Positions 1 to 8,777 are shown, numbered from the stretch's first letter. The stretch is 64,000 nt of DNA from Peptoniphilus stercorisuis (GCF_017874395.1 NZ_JAGGLJ010000004.1:62001-126000), one strand, 5' to 3'. Program-made: numbers and translations. The notes: generated by a model from the letters alone, not told the origin.

Positions 1-923
1 TTAGAAGTATATAATAATTCTAAAGGATTTTTAACAGTTTTAGTAATCATTAGATTTCTAAAATGAAGTATTAAATCACTTATTAGATTTGAAATATCCT
101 TTCCACTTTTGTAAATCTCCTCAAGAGTTATCAATGCATTATCTATATCATAATTTATTAAATGAGAAGATAGTGTAAATAATATTTCATCAGTTGATAT
201 TCCCAAAATATCTGTAGCTAATTTATAATCAATATTATCTTCTCCATAAGACAAACATTGATCTAAAAGAGATAAAGCATCTCTCATTGCTCCATCTGAA
301 TTATTAGCAATTAACTTATAAACCTCTTCATCACAGGTTTTATTTTCAAGCTCAGTTATTTTTTTAAGATTTTCTACTATTATATCAGGTGAAATTCTCT
401 TAAAATTAAATCTTTGAGTTCTAGATAAAATAGTTTGTGGAATTTTTTCTGGTTCTGTTGTTGCAAGTATAAATATTAAATGTCTAGGTGGTTCTTCTAA
501 TATTTTTAAAAGTGCATTAAATGCTCCCTTAGAAAGCATATGAACTTCATCTATTATATAAACTTTATATTTACTTGTTGATGGTGGATATATTACTTTT
601 TCCTTTAATTCTCTTATATCATCAACACCATTATTTGATGCAGCATCCATTTCAACTACATCCATAATTCTATCTTCTAGAATCCCCTTACAGCTTGGGC
701 ATTCATTACATGGATTTCCATCTACTTCATTTGGGCAATTTATCCCACGAGCAAATATTTTTGCAGCAGATGTCTTTCCAGTTCCCCTTGTTCCTGAAAA
801 AAGATAGGCATGAGAAGTTTCCCCACTTGCTATTTGGTGTTTTAGTGCAGATGTAATATGATCTTGTCCAACAAGTTCATCAAAAGTTTTAGATCTATAT
901 TTTCTATATAGTGCTTGATACAT
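1..923 (-). CDS. dnaX: DNA polymerase III subunits gamma and tau (partial, runs off left edge)
   Basis: Clamp-loader ATPase of the replicative polymerase. The reading frame opens at an ATG at 921-923 (N-terminus MYQALYRKYR) and stays open to base 1, so the C-terminus is outside the window. About 307 codons are visible. They include the Walker A motif GTRGTGKTS near residue 45, a four-cysteine zinc module (GINCPN, then CNECPSC), the DEVH Walker B segment and the sensor segment ATTEPEKIP. These are diagnostic for DnaX. An AGGAGTTGAAGTAA-like ribosome site lies just before the ATG. No SRP RNA, which sits near dnaX in some Firmicutes, is present upstream. Identity is secure; only the length is unknown. 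Confidence 0.97.
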   Translation of the reverse strand, partial: MYQALYRKYRSKTFDELVGQDHITSALKHQIASGETSHAYLFSGTRGTGKTSAAKIFARGINCPNEVDGNPCNECPSCKGILEDRIMDVVEMDAASNNGVDDIRELKEKVIYPPSTSKYKVYIIDEVHMLSKGAFNALLKILEEPPRHLIFILATTEPEKIPQTILSRTQRFNFKRISPDIIVENLKKITELENKTCDEEVYKLIANNSDGAMRDALSLLDQCLSYGEDNIDYKLATDILGISTDEILFTLSSHLINYDIDNALITLEEIYKSGKDISNLISDLILHFRNLMITKTVKNPLELLYTS

Positions 924-1120
924 TTACTTCAACTCCTCTATTTATTATAACAAAATTAAAGAAAATAAGAATAGATTTTCAAATACTAATAATATTAAAT
1001 AAGTAATATAGAACTAATGTTTTCTTTAATTCCCTTACATTTAACATTTAATACACATAATTTTCACAGATGAGCTATATAGTATAAACATACTAATTAT
1101 TAATGGGAGGTATATTATTA

Positions 1121-1408
1121 ATGAAAAATCTTAAAAAAGTTCTTAGTGTTGCAACTGTTGGTGTTATGATGTTTGGACTAGTTGCTTGTGGAAATAAAGA
1201 AGCTGCTAACAATGCTCCAGCTAACAATAACACAGCTGTAGAAGAAGCTGCTAACAATGCTGAAGAAGCTGCTAACAACGCAGAAGAAGCTGCTAACAAC
1301 GCTAAAGAAGAAGAAGCAAACGCTAAAGAAGAAGAAGCTAATGCTAAAGAAGAAGAAGCTAACGCTGCTGAAGAAGAAGCTGCTAACGCTGAAGAAGAAG
1401 CAAAATAA
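1121..1408 (+). CDS. Small lipoprotein with 7-residue Ala/Glu/Asn repeats
   Basis: A 95-residue protein. The ATG at 1121 is chosen because GGGAGG lies 11 bases upstream; an in-frame ATG at 1103 would precede the ribosome site. Residues 1-23 form a lipoprotein signal ending in the lipobox LVAC, so the mature protein would be lipid-anchored at the outer face of the membrane. The rest is almost wholly repeat: EEAANNA units followed by KEEEANA units, each seven residues long. A strict heptad rich in Ala and Glu suggests a long helix or coiled coil, in general style like Braun-type lipoproteins, though no homology is claimed. The gene stands alone with its own terminator. Function unknown. Confidence 0.85.
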   Translation: MKNLKKVLSVATVGVMMFGLVACGNKEAANNAPANNNTAVEEAANNAEEAANNAEEAANNAKEEEANAKEEEANAKEEEANAAEEEAANAEEEAK

Positions 1409-1440
1409 TTTAGCTTAAAATTTAATTTTAATAGAAATTT

Positions 1441-1466
1441 AGGGGAGCTCGTGCTCTCCTTTTTTC
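1441..1466 (+). terminator. Intrinsic terminator after the heptad lipoprotein
   Basis: AGGGGAGC, loop TCGT, GCTCTCCT, then a run of T. An 8-bp stem with one G-T wobble, 33 bases after the lipoprotein stop. Confidence 0.85.
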
Positions 1467-1569
1467 ATATTATTATTAATAATATTGTAATTTTTTATTA
1501 AACTTTACAAATATTAAATATGTTATACTTATAGTAGTTTTAATAATTTATACAAAGAAGGTGACTTAA

Positions 1570-3147
1570 GTGTTTTGTCCCAATTGTGGAAATGAAATAC
1601 CACAAAATAGCAACTATTGCCCAGTTTGTGGTAAAAAATTAAAAGATGTTAAAATATCTATCACTCCTATTAATACTGATGAAAATAAAGATACTAATAA
1701 ATCTCTTGATGACAATAACAAAGATGCTACTAGAATCTTTAAACCTATTGGTACTATTGATGGAATTGATAATACAGACGAAATAAAAGATATTATAAAA
1801 GCTGTTGATGAAAAAATTTCTGAAAACATACACAAATATGAGACCAGTTCTTTTTCAAAAAGCGAACTTAATTTAGACAAAAAAGCTGATTCTAAAATCG
1901 ATAAAAAAACCTCTTCTAAAAAAGAAGATAAAAAAGAAAATAAAACCAGCTCAAAACAAAAAAACGAAACTTTAGAAGAAAATAAAAATACTAAAGAAAA
2001 TACTCCTTTAGTTGAGAAATCCTTTACTAAAAAAGAAATAGAAGAAACTCCAAAGAAAAAAAAGAATTTAAAGGAATTATGGAATAATTTTATAAATGAA
2101 GATGATGATAAGTTCTCTATATTCTCCTCTTTTAGTGAAGAACAAGATAAAAATACTAAAGAAGATAAAATTGAAATTTCAACTAGCGCCAATACCTCAA
2201 ATACATCTGATACTTATATGGAAAACACAATGGGTATTCCTAAAATTGAAATTGAAAAAAAATTAAAAGAATCAGGATTTAAAGAAGACATAAAAAAAGA
2301 TAATACTAAATCTAAAAAACTTCCTGAAAAAGAAAAAGAACAAAAAGCAAATAAAAAAAATAGTAAAAAAGAAGATAAAAAAACTAAAGACAAAGTAGTT
2401 GAAAAAACAAAATTAGAAGATCCAAAAGAAAAACTTAGTCATAAGAGTTTTACTGATCAAGTTAATGAGGAACTGAAAAAATTAGAAAATCAAAAAGATA
2501 CAAATGATAATTCTAAAAAAGACAGTTCTAAATCAGAAAATCAAAAAGAAGATAAAAAAGTTGAAATAAATAATCCAACAAGACTTAAATTTTATAATTT
2601 TATGGATTTAGTTTCATCTAAACTTGATAAAGTAAATTCAAAAGTTGTATCTGATGGCAAAAGATCTTTTATGATTACATTGATTATAGGTATTATTCTT
2701 TCCTTTGTACCTATTATTATGGGATATAAAAGAATATCCTTTACACTTATATTACTTTTAGTTTTTAAATTACTATTTAATATTTTAGAGTTTTATGTAC
2801 CATTAAATATTACAACAGAAAAAGTGTGGGTTGAAACAAGTGAGGATGAAGTTAAATATTTTGCTTTTATAAATTGGTTTATATGCCAAGTTTTCCTATT
2901 TGTATCCTTTGTATTGTCACCTTGGGATGGAGGATTATTTACATTTAATCTTCTTCCAGCACTGACACCACTACCTATTGCCACTATTATATTGTTTTTA
3001 ATGGCTATTACTATTACTCTTGCTCAGTATTGGAATCAACTTAAATATGAAAATAAAACCAACTTTATTGGCTGGTATTCAATATCTTTTATATTAATTC
3101 ATTTCGTATCGAAATTATTTTTTGTTTTAACAAATTTTATGTATTAA
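1570..3147 (+). CDS. Zinc-ribbon, Lys-rich, multi-spanning membrane protein
   Basis: A 525-residue protein starting at GTG, with AAGAAGGTGA about six bases upstream. Residues 1-22 are a zinc ribbon (CPNCG then CPVCG). Residues ~25-345 are strongly Lys/Glu/Asn/Ser-rich and look disordered. Residues ~370-525 hold about five hydrophobic segments, including IGIILSFVPIIMG and a final segment ending VLTNFMY. This zinc_ribbon_2 plus linker plus membrane plan is widespread in Firmicutes, usually without known function. The linker could bind nucleic acid or anionic envelope polymers, but that is speculation. It is a single-gene unit with its own terminator, convergent with the T-box transcript from the other strand. 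Confidence 0.85.
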   Translation: MFCPNCGNEIPQNSNYCPVCGKKLKDVKISITPINTDENKDTNKSLDDNNKDATRIFKPIGTIDGIDNTDEIKDIIKAVDEKISENIHKYETSSFSKSELNLDKKADSKIDKKTSSKKEDKKENKTSSKQKNETLEENKNTKENTPLVEKSFTKKEIEETPKKKKNLKELWNNFINEDDDKFSIFSSFSEEQDKNTKEDKIEISTSANTSNTSDTYMENTMGIPKIEIEKKLKESGFKEDIKKDNTKSKKLPEKEKEQKANKKNSKKEDKKTKDKVVEKTKLEDPKEKLSHKSFTDQVNEELKKLENQKDTNDNSKKDSSKSENQKEDKKVEINNPTRLKFYNFMDLVSSKLDKVNSKVVSDGKRSFMITLIIGIILSFVPIIMGYKRISFTLILLLVFKLLFNILEFYVPLNITTEKVWVETSEDEVKYFAFINWFICQVFLFVSFVLSPWDGGLFTFNLLPALTPLPIATIILFLMAITITLAQYWNQLKYENKTNFIGWYSISFILIHFVSKLFFVLTNFMY

Positions 3148-3148
3148 G

Positions 3149-3171
3149 AAAAGCCCATTTGGGCTTTTTTA
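3149..3171 (+). terminator. Terminator after the zinc-ribbon membrane protein
   Basis: AAAAGCCC, short loop, GGGCTTTTTT directly after the stop codon at 3145-3147. Confidence 0.85.
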
Positions 3172-3179
3172 TTTTGCAT

Positions 3180-3208
3180 AAAAAAATAACACGCATGTGC
3201 GTGCTATT
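3180..3208 (-). terminator. Terminator facing the T-box transcript
   Basis: On the minus strand AAATAGCACGCA, loop CA, TGCGTGTTATTT followed by T residues forms a 12-bp stem with one mismatch and a U-tract. It would stop any transcript that reads through the upstream T-box terminator about 75 bases earlier, before it invades the convergent gene. Confidence 0.7.
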
Positions 3209-3281
3209 TCTTAGTAGAATATTTAGTATAAGATTAAAAAATAATACTTATCGTAATTTAATTAGTGGCTCAATGTACAAT

Positions 3282-3525
3282 AAAAAAAGTCTCTTTTTGT
3301 AAAAACAAAAAGAGACGTATAATCCGCGGTACCACTCTAATTGATGATTGCTCATCCTCTTAAAACTTTTATCGAAGTTAACCGTCAATAGCTTGTATAT
3401 ACTCACTATTAAATCTCCATAGTCCTAGTTCATATTTCCTTAATATATTGGTTCTCACCTATCCCAATTCTCTTTAATATCTTAAAAATACTACTTCCTA
3501 TTTCATTGATTAAAATTTATAACTA
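3282..3525 (-). ncRNA. T-box leader RNA with no downstream gene
   Basis: The minus strand carries the invariant T-box core AGAGTGGTACCGCGG (complement of 3324-3338). It is followed by a terminator stem (3289-3316, GTCTCTTTTTG paired with CAAAAAGAGAC) and a U-tract (3282-3288). Upstream lie a stem I with an AGTA turn, the apical GGTGAGAACC segment and a specifier-loop strand reading GAACUAGG. A lower stem GUAGU/ACUAU encloses that loop. The specifier codon could be CUA (Leu) or ACU (Thr); I cannot settle it by eye. T-boxes sense uncharged tRNA and normally precede aminoacyl-tRNA synthetase or amino-acid genes. Here no minus-strand gene follows: only about 75 bases, then a second terminator and the convergent gene. 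Confidence 0.9.
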
Positions 3526-3531
3526 TCTAAA

Positions 3532-3560
3532 AGTATAAACCCTTTAATTAATTTTGTCAA
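3532..3560 (-). promoter_or_regulatory. Consensus sigma-A promoter of the orphan T-box
   Basis: Minus-strand TTGACA (3555-3560), 17-base spacer, TATACT (3532-3537). Transcription would start near 3525, at the 5' end of the T-box stem I. The promoter lies just after the rib-operon HAD gene, so the T-box is an independent transcription unit. Confidence 0.8.
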
Positions 3561-3567
3561 CATTATT

Positions 3568-4212
3568 TTAAATAATATCTAAAATTTCTTTTATATCATC
3601 AATTCTATAATTTGCATTATTTCCTTCTTCTTCTTTTCCATAACCATAATTACAAAATATTGATTTTATATTATTATAATCAGCTGATAGCATATCATGA
3701 AATCTATCACCTACAAATATATAATCACCTTTATATTTATCGATTACATTTTCTAAAATTTTTTCTTTTGGAATATAATCAAATTCTTCAGATGTATAAA
3801 ATCTAGTTACATATTTATCTAGGTTAAATCTTTTAATAGCATTATCTCTATATTTATTCATACAATTACTAATTAAAATAATTGTTTTGTTATCTTCTTT
3901 TAATTTACTAAATACTTCTTCAGTTCCCTTGAATAGAGTCGTCTTTTTCGCTAAAATATCAGATTCCAATCTTAAACCTATACTATTCATAAGTTTTTCC
4001 CTTTGTTCCTTTGGAAGATCTGGCATAAATTCTCTCCACATATCTGTTGGACTATATCCTAAATATTTCCTAGACTCTTCTTTTGTAATGCTCTTTGATA
4101 TTCCAGCTAAAATACATGTATCTTCTAAGATCTTGTGATAAGTATCTGCTACATTATGAATAGTACCATCAAAATCTAAAAATACAGTGTTAATCTCTTC
4201 AAGTTTATCCAT
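3568..4212 (-). CDS. HAD-superfamily phosphatase ending the riboflavin operon
   Basis: About 214 residues. The ATG at 4212 (overlapping the ribH stop) follows TTAGGAG; a TTG one codon earlier is an alternative. HAD motifs are visible: DFDGT (motif I, nucleophile Asp), LISN (motif II), a Lys in IPKEKI (motif III) and VGDRFHDM (motif IV). The helical cap between motifs I and II is of the phosphoglycolate-phosphatase type. It is translationally coupled to ribH as the last gene of ribD-ribE-ribBA-ribH. Riboflavin synthesis needs a phosphatase that dephosphorylates 5-amino-6-(5-phosphoribitylamino)uracil between RibD and RibH, and HAD proteins do this in other bacteria. The position makes this a good candidate. 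That assignment is inference; HAD substrates cannot be read from sequence. Confidence 0.85.
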   Translation of the reverse strand: MDKLEEINTVFLDFDGTIHNVADTYHKILEDTCILAGISKSITKEESRKYLGYSPTDMWREFMPDLPKEQREKLMNSIGLRLESDILAKKTTLFKGTEEVFSKLKEDNKTIILISNCMNKYRDNAIKRFNLDKYVTRFYTSEEFDYIPKEKILENVIDKYKGDYIFVGDRFHDMLSADYNNIKSIFCNYGYGKEEEGNNANYRIDDIKEILDII

Positions 4213-4672
4213 CAATTAATTCTCCTAAATTTGCAAGTTCTATTGCCCCTAGTGCAACTTCATAACCCTTGTTACCACTTTTAGTTCCTGCTCTTTCAAT
4301 AGCTTGTTCTATTGAATTAGTTGTAAGAACTCCAAATAATACTGGCACATTCTCCTCAAGTGAAATACTTGCTACACCCTTAGATACTTCTGCACATACA
4401 TAATCAAAATGTGGTGTTGCACCTCTAATTACAGCTCCCAAACATATTATAGCATCATAAGATCCTTTTTTGGCACATTTCTTAGCAATATATGGTATTT
4501 CAAAAGCACCCGGAACCCAAATTACATCAATTTCTTCATCCTTTGCACCATGTCTTGTTAAACAATCTATACTTCCTTCTAAAAGTTTATTTGTAATAAA
4601 TTCATTAAATCTAGCTACAATAATTGCATATTTTTTGCCTTCTGTTATTAGTTTTCCATTATATATATTCAT
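4205..4672 (-). CDS. ribH: 6,7-dimethyl-8-ribityllumazine synthase
   Basis: 155 residues, the usual family length. It condenses 5-amino-6-ribitylaminouracil with 3,4-dihydroxy-2-butanone 4-phosphate to lumazine, the penultimate step to riboflavin; family members form pentamers or 60-mer capsids. Visible hallmarks are the N-terminal [18 protein letters not shown], the [16 protein letters not shown] phosphate-binding stretch, and [19 protein letters not shown] with the conserved GNKG. It lies 11 bases after ribBA and overlaps the HAD gene, so it is read from the FMN-riboswitch-controlled transcript. Confidence 0.97.
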   Translation of the reverse strand: MNIYNGKLITEGKKYAIIVARFNEFITNKLLEGSIDCLTRHGAKDEEIDVIWVPGAFEIPYIAKKCAKKGSYDAIICLGAVIRGATPHFDYVCAEVSKGVASISLEENVPVLFGVLTTNSIEQAIERAGTKSGNKGYEVALGAIELANLGELIDG

Positions 4673-4683
4673 TTTTTATCTCC

Positions 4684-5886
4684 TTATACAAATTCTTCTA
4701 ATAGATGATTCATTTTTTCTTTTTTAGTTCTTAAATAAAACTCATCTTCTTTATGGGATTTAATTTCAATAGATTCTCTTTTTGTAATCTTAATACCATA
4801 TTCCTCAAGTTTATATATCTTGTCTGAATTATTAGTTAAAAGTCTTATTTCTTTTACTCCTAAATCTTGTAAAATTTGAGCTCCTGTGTGATATTCTCGT
4901 AAATCCTCAGCAAATCCAAGTTTTAAATTGGCCTCAACAGTATCATATCCCTGTTCTTGAAGCTCATAAGCCTTTAACTTATTTATAAGACCTATTCCTC
5001 TACCCTCTTGTCTCATATATAAAAGTATTCCTCTACCCTCTTTATTTATAAGTTCCATTGCCTTATGAAGTTGATCTCCACAATCACATCTTAAAGATCC
5101 AAAAGTATCACCTGTTAAACACTCTGAATGAACTCTACAAAGAATATCTTTTCCATCACTTATATCTCCCTTTACAAGAGCAATATGGTGTTCCTTTGTA
5201 ATTTGATCTACATATCCATAAGCCTTAAAATCGCCATATTTAGTAGGCATATTTGCATGAGATACACATTTTACTAATTTTTTATTTTGTTTAATATATT
5301 TTTTTAAATCTTCTATTGTAATAAATGTCAAATTATGTTCTTTAGCTAATTCTAGAAGTTCTGTTTTTCGCATCATATGACCATCTTCAGCCATTATTTC
5401 ACAACATATTCCAACTTCATTTAAACCTGCAAGTTTTAATAAATCAACAGTTGCCTCAGTATGACCTTCTCTAACAAATATTCCTTTTTCTTTTGCAATA
5501 AGAGGAAACATATGTCCAGGTCTTCTAAAATCTTCAGGTTTTGAATTAGAATCTGCAAGTTTCATTGCAGTAAGAGATCTCTCATAAGCAGATATTCCTG
5601 TAGTTGTATCAATATGATCTACTGTAACTGTAAAAGCAGTTTCATGATTGTCTGTATTTTTTTCTACCATTTCTCCAAGTTCTAATCTACTTGCAACACT
5701 TTTACTCATAGGCATACAAATCAAACCCTTACCATACTTAGCCATGAAATTTATATTTTCTGGTGTTGCAAACTCAGCTGCACATATAAAATCCCCTTCA
5801 TTTTCTCTATCAGGATCATCTGTTACAACTATAATTTTTCCATTTCTTAAATCCTCTAACGCTTCTTCAATTCTGTTAAATTTCAT
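4684..5886 (-). CDS. ribBA: Bifunctional 3,4-dihydroxy-2-butanone 4-phosphate synthase / GTP cyclohydrolase II
   Basis: 400 residues. The N-terminal half (about 1-200) is DHBP synthase, with the acidic [10 protein letters not shown] loop at 23-32 and [11 protein letters not shown] near 139-149. The C-terminal half is GTP cyclohydrolase II, with zinc ligands Cys256, Cys267 and Cys269 in [15 protein letters not shown] and the catalytic RQEGRGIGL. It supplies both branches of riboflavin synthesis, from ribulose-5-phosphate and from GTP. It lies eight bases after ribE in the rib operon. All key residues are present. Confidence 0.97.
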   Translation of the reverse strand: MKFNRIEEALEDLRNGKIIVVTDDPDRENEGDFICAAEFATPENINFMAKYGKGLICMPMSKSVASRLELGEMVEKNTDNHETAFTVTVDHIDTTTGISAYERSLTAMKLADSNSKPEDFRRPGHMFPLIAKEKGIFVREGHTEATVDLLKLAGLNEVGICCEIMAEDGHMMRKTELLELAKEHNLTFITIEDLKKYIKQNKKLVKCVSHANMPTKYGDFKAYGYVDQITKEHHIALVKGDISDGKDILCRVHSECLTGDTFGSLRCDCGDQLHKAMELINKEGRGILLYMRQEGRGIGLINKLKAYELQEQGYDTVEANLKLGFAEDLREYHTGAQILQDLGVKEIRLLTNNSDKIYKLEEYGIKITKRESIEIKSHKEDEFYLRTKKEKMNHLLEEFV

Positions 5887-5894
5887 ATTTCCTC

Positions 5895-6545
5895 CTAAAA
5901 GCCATTTTCCGCTAAAAAATCTAAAGATAAAGAACTTACTTTTTCGTCTTTACTTTTATCTCCATTTAAAAATCTATCAATGTATTTCCCAATAATATCT
6001 ATCTCTAAATTTACTATATCCCCTATTTTTAAATCATTAATTATCGTTTCTTTTAAAGTATGTGGAATAATTGAAACCTCAAAATAATCCTCTTTTAAAT
6101 CACTAATCGTAAGACTTACTCCACTAATTGTAATAGAGCCTTGTTTAACTAACTTATTTAATAAATTTTCTTTAGCTTTTATAGAATAAACCTTAGACAA
6201 ATCCTCATCTCGAATATTAGCTATTTCGCCTATTCCATCTACATGACCTTGAACAATATGTCCTCCAAGTCTATCTTTTAAAGATAAAGCTCTTTCTAAA
6301 TTAACCTTACTAGAAATATCTAAATTATATAAATCAGTCTTTCTTATAGTTGATTCAATTGCATCTACTGTAAAAGAATATTTGTCAAAATCTGTTACAG
6401 TAAGGCAAACTCCATTAGTACAAATACTATCACCAAGTTTAATATCCTCTAAAACCTTATTTGCAGATATAGTTAAACTTAATGAATTTGAATTTTTTTT
6501 AATATTTTTAATAATTCCCACTTCTTCAACTATTCCTGTAAACAT
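5895..6545 (-). CDS. ribE: Riboflavin synthase, alpha chain
   Basis: 216 residues from the ATG at 6545, which gives the canonical start [10 protein letters not shown] and has GGAG nine bases upstream; in-frame ATGs just upstream are less likely. It dismutates two lumazines to riboflavin plus a ribitylaminouracil. The two internal repeats expected of the family are seen: NGVCLTV in the first and [10 protein letters not shown] in the second, with [13 protein letters not shown] between. The start overlaps the end of ribD by 20 bases, indicating translational coupling. Confidence 0.96.
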   Translation of the reverse strand: MFTGIVEEVGIIKNIKKNSNSLSLTISANKVLEDIKLGDSICTNGVCLTVTDFDKYSFTVDAIESTIRKTDLYNLDISSKVNLERALSLKDRLGGHIVQGHVDGIGEIANIRDEDLSKVYSIKAKENLLNKLVKQGSITISGVSLTISDLKEDYFEVSIIPHTLKETIINDLKIGDIVNLEIDIIGKYIDRFLNGDKSKDEKVSSLSLDFLAENGF

Positions 6546-7635
6546 TTTCAACATCTCCAATTACTAAAATATCTCTATCAATTTTTTCAATAGAAGTAAT
6601 ATTTATATTAAATCCATCTTTTATTCTCTCTATACCATCTCCCTCAACAGAGGTCTTAGCATCTTTCCCACCAATAATCATAGGCGCTATATAAAAATAC
6701 ACTCTATTAACTAAATTTTCCTTAAGCATAGAATAATTAAGATTTCCTCCACCTTCTAAGAGAATACTTGATATATCTTTTTCATATAAAACTTTTAATA
6801 TTTCACTTAAATCTACTTTATTATCTTTTTCATTTACTATAATAACTTCTACATTTTCTTTATCTTTTAATAAATTATATTTTTCCAAATCATAATATTT
6901 TGTAGTAAATATAATTGTTTTTGCAGAAGATTTTATATTTAAAACCTTTGAATCTATTGGAATTCTAAGCTTTGAATCCACTATTATCCTAACAGGATCT
7001 CTAAGATTATCTATTCTAGTATTTAAACTTGGATCATCTTTTAAAATAGTATTTATACCAACTAATATTCCATCTAAATACCCTCTAAGCATTCTGCCTG
7101 ATTTTCTACTCTCACTTGATGTTATCCATTTTGAATCACTAGTTTTTGTTGCAATCTTGCCATCTAAGCTCATTGCTGATTTTAAAACTACATAGGGCAT
7201 TTTATTTTTTATACTATGAAAAAATACTCTATTTAAATCATTACACTCTTTTTCTAAAACTCCTGTAACAACTTCAATTCCTGCTTTTTTAAGCTTTTTA
7301 ATTCCATTTACCTTAGGGTTTATATCTCTACTTCCTATAACAACTTTTTTTATTTTATTTTTTATTATTAAATCACAACAGGCATTTCTCTTACCAATAT
7401 GAGAACAAGGTTCTAGCGTTACATATAAAGTACTTCCATAAACACTTTCTACTGCATTATTTATTGCATCTTCCTCAGCATGTTCACCTCCAAAATACTT
7501 ATGATATCCTTCTCCTATGATTGTATTGTTTTTAACAATCACAGCTCCCACTAAGGGATTTGTCTTTGTATTTCCTCTTGCTAATCTTGCAAGATTAATT
7601 GCTTTATTCATAAAATAAATATCTTTATTTTCCAT
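6526..7635 (-). CDS. ribD: Bifunctional diaminohydroxyphosphoribosylaminopyrimidine deaminase / reductase
   Basis: 369 residues. It carries out the second and third steps of the GTP branch of riboflavin synthesis. The N-terminal zinc deaminase has HAEED at 52-56 and PCSHIGKRNAC with zinc cysteines 77 and 86. The C-terminal reductase has KSAMSLDGKIAT and ILLEGGGNLNYSML. It is the first gene of the operon, with its start just behind the riboswitch terminator. A GGTGATTT ribosome site immediately precedes the ATG. Confidence 0.96.
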   Translation of the reverse strand: MENKDIYFMNKAINLARLARGNTKTNPLVGAVIVKNNTIIGEGYHKYFGGEHAEEDAINNAVESVYGSTLYVTLEPCSHIGKRNACCDLIIKNKIKKVVIGSRDINPKVNGIKKLKKAGIEVVTGVLEKECNDLNRVFFHSIKNKMPYVVLKSAMSLDGKIATKTSDSKWITSSESRKSGRMLRGYLDGILVGINTILKDDPSLNTRIDNLRDPVRIIVDSKLRIPIDSKVLNIKSSAKTIIFTTKYYDLEKYNLLKDKENVEVIIVNEKDNKVDLSEILKVLYEKDISSILLEGGGNLNYSMLKENLVNRVYFYIAPMIIGGKDAKTSVEGDGIERIKDGFNINITSIEKIDRDILVIGDVENVYRNS

Positions 7636-7645
7636 AAATCACCAT

Positions 7646-7672
7646 AAAAAAAGAACCCATTTTCAGGGTTCT
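7646..7672 (-). terminator. Expression-platform terminator of the FMN riboswitch
   Basis: Minus-strand GAACCCTGAAAATGGGTTC followed by seven T, 11 bases before the ribD start. FMN binding upstream would favour this stem, giving transcriptional control. Confidence 0.85.
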
Positions 7673-7721
7673 CTAAGTAACTATATAATTACGCACAAAA
7701 ATATGCATAAAAATAAAACTT

Positions 7722-7821
7722 CTTCCATCCAGACTTTACTGTCGGTCTTGGAATTACACCAAGTCAACCCTTAGGCTCGCGGACTATAACCGCCGGTTAG
7801 GAATTTCACCTTACCCTGAAG
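7722..7821 (-). ncRNA. FMN riboswitch (RFN element)
   Basis: The minus strand reads from CTTCAGGGTAAGGTGAAATT through AACCGGCGGTTATAGTCCGC and GACTTGGTG to CAGTAAAGTCTGGATGGAAG, the conserved segments of the RFN aptamer. It lies upstream of ribD, with a terminator between, and controls the rib operon by FMN. Confidence 0.97.
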
Positions 7822-7854
7822 TATTAATAATCGTTTTCTTAAGTTGTTAAATCA

Positions 7855-7883
7855 ATCTTAAGATAAAGTTAATAATTTGTCAA
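7855..7883 (-). promoter_or_regulatory. Probable promoter of the rib operon
   Basis: Minus-strand TTGACA (7878-7883), 17-base spacer, TAAGAT (7855-7860), ending some 33 bases before the FMN aptamer. Confidence 0.65.
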
Positions 7884-7911
7884 CTACTTTTTTTATTTTT
7901 ATAAGACTTTT

Positions 7912-8730
7912 TTATTCTTCTAAATTTCTCATAGCTTTTAACCCACCTTCATAAAGTGCATGGAAATGATTTGTTGGACCATGACCTTTTCCTATTTCTA
8001 ATGAATTTTCTATTGCCATATTTATATATTTTTTAGCTCTTTTTATAGATTCCTCCATTGAATATCCTAAAGATAAATTAGAAGCAATAGCAGATGAAAG
8101 TGTACATCCTGTTCCATGAGTATTTTTTGTATTTATTCTTTTACCTTCAAAATTATAAAAAATTCCATTTGAATATAATACATCAGTTACATCATCAAGG
8201 CTATGACCTCCTTTAATTAAAACATTTTTGCAACCTTTTTCGTTTATTATTTTTGCAGCCTTTTTCATATCATCTCTATTTTTTATTTCTATTCCTGCAA
8301 TTTTTTCTGCCTCTGGAATATTTGGCGTCAATAGGTCTGCTATTGGAAGAATATTTTTTATTAATGCATCTATTGAATTTTCATCCATTAATGGACATCC
8401 ATTTTTTGCATACATAACTGGATCTACTACAATATTTTTAGGTTTATATTTTTTTATTCCCTTTGCAACAGCTTTCATACATTCCTCATTTGAAAGCATT
8501 CCAATTTTTACTGCATCTGTTCCAATATCTTCATAAATTGCATCAATTTGAGCTAGTATATTTTTTGTAGAAATATTTTCTATATCTATTACTCTACTTG
8601 TATTTTCTGCAACTACTGAAACTATTACACTCATTGCAAATACACCATGTGCCGACATTGTCTTTAAGTCTGCTTGAACTCCTGCTCCACCACTACAATC
8701 TGATCCTGCAATTGTCAAAACTTTTTTCAT
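7912..8730 (-). CDS. thiD: Hydroxymethylpyrimidine / phosphomethylpyrimidine kinase
   Basis: 272 residues from the ATG at 8730, which has AAGGAGG upstream; an open frame continues to 8790 but has no ribosome site. It phosphorylates HMP and HMP-P for thiamine synthesis, or salvages HMP when thiamine genes are few. Family motifs are present: LTIAGSDCSGGAGVQADLKT at the N-terminus, VVDPVMYAKNG, and the GTGCTLSSAIASNLSLG anion-hole segment. The gene is alone on its transcript behind a TPP riboswitch; no thiE, thiM or thiC is nearby. Confidence 0.95.
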   Translation of the reverse strand: MKKVLTIAGSDCSGGAGVQADLKTMSAHGVFAMSVIVSVVAENTSRVIDIENISTKNILAQIDAIYEDIGTDAVKIGMLSNEECMKAVAKGIKKYKPKNIVVDPVMYAKNGCPLMDENSIDALIKNILPIADLLTPNIPEAEKIAGIEIKNRDDMKKAAKIINEKGCKNVLIKGGHSLDDVTDVLYSNGIFYNFEGKRINTKNTHGTGCTLSSAIASNLSLGYSMEESIKRAKKYINMAIENSLEIGKGHGPTNHFHALYEGGLKAMRNLEE

Positions 8731-8748
8731 TTTTTCCTCCTTATAAAT

Positions 8749-8777
8749 AAAAAAAGTGCTCCAAAAGAAGCACTTTA
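8749..8777 (-). terminator. Expression-platform terminator of the TPP riboswitch
   Basis: Minus-strand AAAGTGCT, eight-base loop, AGCACTTT then more T, between the TPP aptamer and the thiD ribosome site. Confidence 0.85.

Noticed and set aside
924-1100. SRP RNA next to dnaX
   Set aside because: No conserved SRP hairpin sequence was found between dnaX and the lipoprotein gene.
1093-1299. Minus-strand Ala/Ser/Leu-rich frame opposite the heptad lipoprotein
   Set aside because: Its low-complexity sequence is only the complement of the tandem heptad codons; no ribosome site.
1614-2192. Long minus-strand frame opposite the zinc-ribbon gene
   Set aside because: It is the antisense of a Lys-rich coding stretch (AAA/GAA turning into TTT/TTC), giving Ser/Phe/Leu-rich noise.
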